Origin: Tetmemena sp. SeJ-2015
Taxonomy: Eukaryota > Ciliophora > Spirotrichea > Sporadotrichida > Oxytrichidae
Direction of reading: 5' to 3'
Assembly: GCA_027382625.1 (NCBI GenBank)
Contig: JAJKFJ010021142.1
Span: 1 to 64,000 of the forward strand
Length of the DNA stretch: 64,000 bases
The notes under the pieces are model-generated. The model was not told the DNA's origin. It ran no database searches and saw nothing but the letters and a program-made list of their open reading frames with translations. The translations under genes and the position numbers were made by a program. Each line of letters begins with the position of its first letter. The first letter of the stretch is position 1. Shown here piece after piece: positions 59,141 through 64,000 of the stretch.

Positions 59141-62100
59141 ATGGATGCATCGTCTTCTTTGGGAGGATCAGGAGGAGGAGGCAATCTGTTCTCTTCAAAT
59201 TTCAATGCTGGCTTCAGTGGGGCAAGGGTAGAATGGGTGGACCCAGATCGAGCTCTAAGATTATTAGCATCGCTCCACACAGGTAGTCAATTCTCAGCAG
59301 AGACAATTATTTATTTGTCAACCTTATTTCATTGGTCTGTGATTAGAGATGGAAATGGGACTCCTACTGAAAATGCAAAGAGAGATAGCTCAACCAGTAA
59401 CATGGCAGGAATCGAAGGGCATCGACACAGGTAGTCAGTGATGTTACCAGCTTCTTCTTTTTAGAGATTTCAGTTACAGGGGCTGCAGCCTAGAACTTCT
59501 GGGAGCGGCATAAATCTGGTGAGTGGTTTACCTGCTGGGGCTGGGATTGGCACTCCCATTGGCAAACTAGCATAAGCCAATAAAATGGGAGTTTTACTAC
59601 AGTTGTCCAAGCCAGAGCACTCACTTCAAGAACCTCAAACAAGATTGATGACCTAAAGTAGTCTAGTTCATGATATGTGTTTATATTTTTTCTTCAATGA
59701 TGACCTCTTTCCATAGAATATTGTTTGATCAAGTTAGATTTTAGAAGCCTGAAAGCACTAGATAACATGATATGGAGTCGCATAATCATAAGTTAGTTTG
59801 TGTATAATTGCAATACCTCTATGTTTAAATTTAATTGAATGGAGCTCAGACGTAGAGAATAGGAGAGGGTGCAACCATCCCATCGACTCGCAGAAAGAAA
59901 AAAAAGAAGGGCAAGAAGAAAAAGCAAAGCCAATTAAATATAAACACTCCAGCAGGTGAGAAAGATCCATGATGGAGCAGAAACCGCTCCACCTAAGAGC
60001 ACTGACAGATAGCCTCCCAAGGTTGGAAAAGGCAAGAATAAAGTGCATCCTGATTCCATTGCAGTGGTACCATAGAACCTCAATCAATTTATTTAGAAGA
60101 AAAAAAAGTTCTTTTCTTGTTATGATAATGAGGGAATCAGATATTTAAGGAAGAGGGGTCCAATTAGTTGAAGAGTGATGACAATCTTCAGAACAACACT
60201 TGGTAGGTATCCTCCACAAGGTAAGGAGCCGATGAGACTAACATAAAACAGATGCAAGCAAACCATCAGCAGTTCCTTAATCCTGAAGCCTAGTAAGAGA
60301 GTGAAGATTGCTTGTAAGAATAATTTATTTATTGGATGAAGGGGAGGATGAGTATGATGACGAGTATGATGATGAAGAAGATTTATAAATAAGGATATAT
60401 AGTTAGCATGCACTATTTAAGATTCACTTGACAAGGAAGCTCTGAATAAAGAAATAGAGGCAGAGACAAATGAGGATGTGAGGATATGCAACCAATTCTA
60501 CAATAAGATCATTCCACTTAATACTATTCCTTAGAGATAATATTTACATCATAGTGTCTGAATATGCAACTGTCTTCTTTGCAACCTTTGGACTCTTGCT
60601 AGCTGTATTTCTCTTCGAGATGAAAGATGACGAGTTTATAAGATATAAAATTTAATTATGATTTATTTGAGAACATCATGCATAGAGATTCTATAATAAG
60701 CTACAACGTGGTGTGCACGATTGGTGCAATCATCAGCATCTTAAATCCATGGAAATATATTGATCAATATCTATTTAATCTACATAAGGTATGACTTATA
60801 CCTGAATTGGAACAAGGTAAGAGGGTTGCTCACTGAATACGACACTCTCTGGAATACAGGCAGATATACAAACATACTCAAACCATTAATTTTAAAATAT
60901 ATAAGGGACTGATAATGGAAACTCTGCTCGTTCTGCTTGCCCCGTACCCTTATCTCTACGATGTAAAATACACAGAGTACAATGAAAAGTTCAATGCCTA
61001 TATCACCTATGATGTAAAAGAAGGATAAATTAATTTCATTCTATATCTTTAAATGTGAACGACTTGCTTTTGTTCTTCGCTTTCATGAGAATCTACTTCC
61101 TAACTCGCTTCTTCATGGTGCTCTCTAGTTCATGAACCCTCGCTCTCAGAGAGTGTGTCAGTCCCAGGGATGTCACGCTGATGTAGTGTTTGCTATGAAA
61201 TCCCTCATGAAAGAAAAGCCCTACACCCTTCTCGCTTGGTCTCTCATCATCTCCATACTACATTTTTCTTTAAGACTTTAAGGCAATCTATTAATTGTTT
61301 ATACTGATCTTTTCTTACCAGTTGAAGATGTTCGACGGGCCTATTTCAGATGCTAGTGGGCAGAACATGAATAGCTTTGTGAACTGCATGTGGCTCATAA
61401 TCATCACAATAGACACTATCGGGTTTGGAGATCTCTATCCCAAGACAGTGATGGGAAGAGTAGTCGGAATCCTTTGTTCCTTCTGGGGCGTGTTCATTGT
61501 CTCTATTTTAGTAGTCACTCTCAATAACATGCTAGTCTTCACAGCTAATGAGGAAAAGGCTTACAACTTAACTTAAGAATGATTTAAATATAAATAGTCT
61601 CAAATAGTTTATCACAACTTGCTTTTGAGACTTTATTACAAAGCCTAGCTTAAGGAGAGAGCAACTCTGGTGCTGGGTAGTGCATTCAGACAGAGAAATG
61701 CAACCATTCAAAATAACAAAGCCAAGAATAGGAAACTACAAGAGAGTCATATTGAGATTGTTAAAACAGGATTTATCTTTTGTCATCCAATATATAGTAT
61801 TGGAAATTAGATTGGGGATGCCTCGTAATACTTTCAGAGTGAGGAGAGCAGGAAGTATCTGCAGGCCATGCGCATATTCCGCATGCACATGATATAATTC
61901 TAGCAGACTGCTCGCATGGTGAGAAGTTTCTATGACGCAGACACTGATGTAGAGATCATGCAAAAACTAATAGAGAGACTCACTGATGAAGTTAAAGATG
62001 TGAAGGAAAGACACGAGAGTATCATGGCTGTCATTGAGAAATTGGAGCAATATCTTTCATTTTATCTATGGAGTTCACTATATTTTTGTGTATCTTGATT

Positions 62101-62776
62101 TTAAGCTGGGACTTCATGAAATAGACTAGCAGTTTTAGGAGTTATGTATTAGAATAACTTTAAATTTCTAAGAGTAAGCTGAGCAATTACGGGCGAGGAC
62201 GAATCCGCAGAAACATGGAAACATTGAAGCTTCAAGTCTTGATTCCCCAGATAACCGAAGAGTTAACTAGGAGTAGAGAAATGACTTTGGAGAATAGCTT
62301 TCTAATCAGTATTTGCTGCCTGTCCCTGGAAAACAGAAAAGTTAGAGAAAGCAATATTAGAATGGCAGCTCTGCTTCCTCGTCCTCAAACTCGATGAATC
62401 AAAGTAATAGCAGCCTAGGAGATGAATACGACTATTCCTAACCTCCAAGTGCAAAACCTCAAGCTCATCATAAATTAATTAAATAGTCATCATATTATAG
62501 TTATAAGCTCAAAGCAAGTAAAATCAATAAGTAGAAGAAGTGAAGGTAGCCCACACATTTGGAAAGAGTCTGCATGACGAGAAATTAGAGCAAAGCCATA
62601 CAGATAGCGACAGTGATGACTCACACCTGGATTAAGAAGAGAATAGTGTCTCTGATTTAGATGAGGAGGAAGAAGAAGAGGGTCTAAGTAAAAGATTGCG
62701 GCTAGCTGCCAAAAAGAATTCCCCAAATAGCAGTAACAGTAGTACCCTAATTCAGTAGTATCTCAATGATATGTGA
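59141..62776 (+). CDS. SK-type calcium-activated potassium channel 2, long N-terminus
   Basis: Starts MDASSSLGGSGGGGNLFSSN, with a long Gly/Ser-, Arg/Lys- and then acidic N-terminal region (EDEGEDEYDDEYDDEED) before the channel core. Core: SEYATVFFATFGLLLAVFLF (S1), DLYLNWNKVRGLLTEYDTLW, METLLVLLAPYPYLYDVKY (S3), FMNPRSQRVCQSQGCHADVV, FAMKSLMKEKPYTLLAWSLI (S5), pore FVNCMWLIIITIDTIGFGDL YPKT, S6 CSFWGVFIVSILVVTLNN, then a calmodulin-binding-like region (YYKAQLKERATLVLGSAF) and coiled coil. The filter is GFG, not GYG. Ends IQQYLNDM with TGA 62774-62776. Thirteen IESs resolved; at least two more (near 60760-60790 and 62080-62200). Confidence 0.9.
59647..59706. other. IES, pointer GATGACCT
   Basis: Removes 52 bp; joins PQTRLMTS to FHRILFDQVRF. 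Confidence 0.9.
59772..59844. other. IES, pointer ATGGAG
   Basis: Removes 67 bp; joins STRQHDMEL to RRREQERVQPSH. Confidence 0.86.
60096..60173. other. IES, pointer GAAG
   Basis: Removes 74 bp; joins NLNQFIQK to SDDNLQNNTWQ. Confidence 0.8.
60306..60337. other. IES, pointer GAT
   Basis: Removes 29 bp; joins EAQQESED to EGEDEYDDEYD. Confidence 0.75.
60379..60424. other. IES, pointer AGATT
   Basis: Removes 41 bp; joins the acidic DDEED to SLDKEALNKEIE, showing that the N-terminal region and channel core are one gene. Confidence 0.86.
60508..60552. other. IES, pointer ATCAT
   Basis: Removes 40 bp; joins NQFYNKII to VSEYATVFFATF (S1). Confidence 0.9.
60626..60662. other. IES, pointer GAT
   Basis: Removes 34 bp with TGA; joins VFLFEMKD to LFENIMHRDSII. 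Confidence 0.75.
60864..60903. other. IES, pointer ATATA
   Basis: Removes 35 bp; joins DTLWNTGRYK to GLIMETLLVLLA. Confidence 0.85.
61012..61056. other. IES, pointer ATGT
   Basis: Removes 41 bp; joins NAYITYDV to NDLLLFFAFMRI. Confidence 0.86.
61112..61134. other. IES of 17 bp, pointer TTCATG
   Basis: Joins YFLTRF to FMNPRSQRVCQ. Without removal a TGA falls at the start of a block conserved with the other channel. Confidence 0.9.
61264..61316. other. IES, pointer TTTTCTT
   Basis: Removes 46 bp; joins LIISILHFS to YQLKMFDGPISD. Confidence 0.9.
61563..61620. other. IES, pointer ACAACTT
   Basis: Removes 51 bp with TGA; joins ANEEKAYN to LLLRLYYKAQLKE. Confidence 0.92.
62461..62511. other. 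IES, pointer AAGCTCA
   Basis: Removes 44 bp; joins PSAKPQA to QSKQNQQVEEVKV in the C-terminal tail. Confidence 0.92.
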
Positions 62777-63191
62777 ACTTGCTTAATAAACCATTTGGAT
62801 ATATTGCTTTTGAAATTTCTTACGATATAATTTTCTTATATTTTATTTATTCAAGCATGCAACAGAGAGTTTATTTATTATGTTTATGATATGATTAAAC
62901 TTTAAGAGAGGGACAATTAAAGAATTTAAAATAGCTTTCCAATAAGTGACTGTATCTTTCTAATTGTACTATTCTTATCCAAAGATCTCCATAATTTATA
63001 AATCCACTCATTGCTTTAAAGTTCCTTTTTATAATCAGACATACTGAAGTAAATTTGTGAGGGATTCGGATGAGAGAGAAGCCTGAATCTCTTATGGACT
63101 AGGCTCATCAGGGCTATTTAAGCTCGTCTTTAATCTCAGATTCAATCATTAATTCTTAACAAACAAACAGCATACAAACTAAATTCAACCT
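62777..63191. other. Intergenic with TATA-like motif
   Basis: No gene seen. GGGCTATTTAAGC at about 63110 is the counterpart of the motif upstream of the protease at 54937. Confidence 0.45.
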
Positions 63192-64000
63192 ATGAAGAAC
63201 TTAGAAACATAACAAAGTCAGACAAGTCAGCAGGACTTGACACAGGAGAAGAGATGCTATAATTAAATTAATTCTAAGATTAATTACTTAAGAGTGAGTA
63301 GAGTCACAACAGTAGTTAGAGAGGCAGAGGAATACTTAAAGCAGTGGGAGGCTTAGCTATATTGGGAACTGCAGCTGCCGTAATTGCTATCAGCACCTTG
63401 CCTCAGAGTTAATCGGAAGATTTGAATTCATAAGCTTCAGGGCTAATATAATATAGTATATGTGTGTATGATTAGGCTTCCCTTGTCTAATGGCGTTGGA
63501 TCTTTCCTTCAAGCGGACTCAAACAGTACAAATATTGCTCATGTATATTATATTTTCTCATAAAATGGAGATTAAGAGTTGGTCAGAAGCTTCCAAGACT
63601 TCGTCAACAGACACAATCGAAACTACTTCACTTTAATGAATAATAAATCATCTTTTATGGAACTACTTGACCAAGGATGAGTACAACGTGCGCTATTAAA
63701 TCTACAAAGCGAATGTGGAGTTGATTTAGTCTCATAACACTGACAAAGCAGGTGAGGAGGGCTTTGAAATGGAGGTTAATAAATTCACAGACTACACCTA
63801 TGACGAGTACAGCAAGTTGCTCGGCTTCAGACCAGTGGCCAGCTTTCATAAAGACTCCAGCGATGATGATGAGAGACTGCCTCTTGATGTAGTAATTAAT
63901 GGAGAGGAGCCTGAGACTCTAGAGAAAGCTGATCAAGAGACTGAAGGAGACCTGAGCACAGTTGATTCTAATTAGACTGGCAGAGGACTTGCCTCTCTTC
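63192..64000 (+). CDS. Papain-family protease 4, N-terminal part (runs off the window)
   Basis: MKNLETQQSQTSQQDLTQEK, a Ser/Gln-rich stretch, a hydrophobic anchor (AVGGLAILGTAAAVIAIST) like those of the other three proteases, then an I29 prodomain: FQDFVNRHNRNYLTKDEYNV, IYKANVELIQSHN, MEVNKFTDYTYDEYSKLLGF. An acidic linker (SSDDDERLPLD ... ETEGDLSTVD) follows and the mature domain lies beyond the window, so the state of its active site is unknown. Two IESs resolved; a frame change between STLPQSQSED and SFQDFVNRH needs another in 63420-63590. Confidence 0.82.
63249..63294. other. IES, pointer AAGAG
   Basis: Removes 41 bp; joins DLTQEKS to EQSHNSSQRGRG. Confidence 0.84.
63621..63668. other. 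IES, pointer AACTACTT
   Basis: Removes 40 bp; joins VNRHNRNYL to TKDEYNVRYQ, exactly the prodomain pattern. Confidence 0.94.

Noticed and set aside
59141..60420. A separate Gly-rich gene upstream of the second K+ channel
   Set aside because: Four IES removals carry its frame through an acidic stretch straight into the channel core.

Overview
This window reads as germline (micronuclear) DNA of a spirotrich ciliate, most likely a hypotrich related to Oxytricha, Stylonychia or Tetmemena. Two observations show this. First, in every recognisable gene TAA and TAG fall where glutamine belongs and only TGA ends the reading frame. Second, reading frames are broken again and again by short AT-rich segments with the same 3-13 bp word (a 'pointer') at both ends. 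Deleting the segment plus one pointer copy restores the frame and the expected family sequence. Most of these segments lack GT...AG ends, so they are internal eliminated sequences (IESs) between macronuclear-destined segments (MDSs), not introns. I resolved about 80 IESs by hand, removing 17 bp to about 820 bp each. Ordinary spliceosomal introns of roughly 36-260 nt also occur. In IES entries the coordinates run from the start of the left pointer to the end of the right pointer, and pointers are written as on the + strand.

Layout. 1-340: decayed Tc1/mariner-type transposase end. 836-3446 (+): mitochondrial m-AAA protease (AFG3-like) whose peptidase half is missing. 3534-5326 (-): unrecognised helical protein. 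5471-8328 (-): ankyrin-repeat protein. 8443-9414 (+): membrane thioredoxin-like protein. 9552-13017 (-): Ser/Gln-rich coiled-coil protein. 13264-14321 (-): proteasome alpha subunit PSMA4. 14492-18142 (-): tomosyn/Lgl-like WD protein with a C-terminal SNARE motif. 18288-18746 (+): small unknown protein. 19130-35865 (-): very large TRRAP/Tra1 gene in scrambled order, with its 3' part placed upstream of its 5' part and a shared 13 bp pointer. 35918-37377 (+): nuclear-looking protein with a basic tail. 37630-39554 (+): eIF2A.

From 39.5 to 44 kb the DNA is very AT-rich and mostly non-coding, but two genes are interleaved there. A small minus-strand gene has MDSs at 40.6 kb and 44.5 kb, while a plus-strand CXC (tesmin/LIN54-type) gene spans 43267-46648. 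Each has an MDS inside the other's eliminated DNA. Then come a divergent calreticulin/calnexin-like gene (46867-48129), a dual-specificity phosphatase lacking its catalytic Cys (about 48655-49875, -) and a small unknown gene (50207-50739).

The right end holds local gene families: three papain-like proteases in tandem (51011-56267), two of them with Ser in place of the catalytic Cys, a fourth running off the window (63192 onward), and two calcium-activated (SK-type) K+ channel genes (56891-62776). The genes share no pathway; what unites them is that each must be cut out and spliced at the DNA level to give a macronuclear gene.
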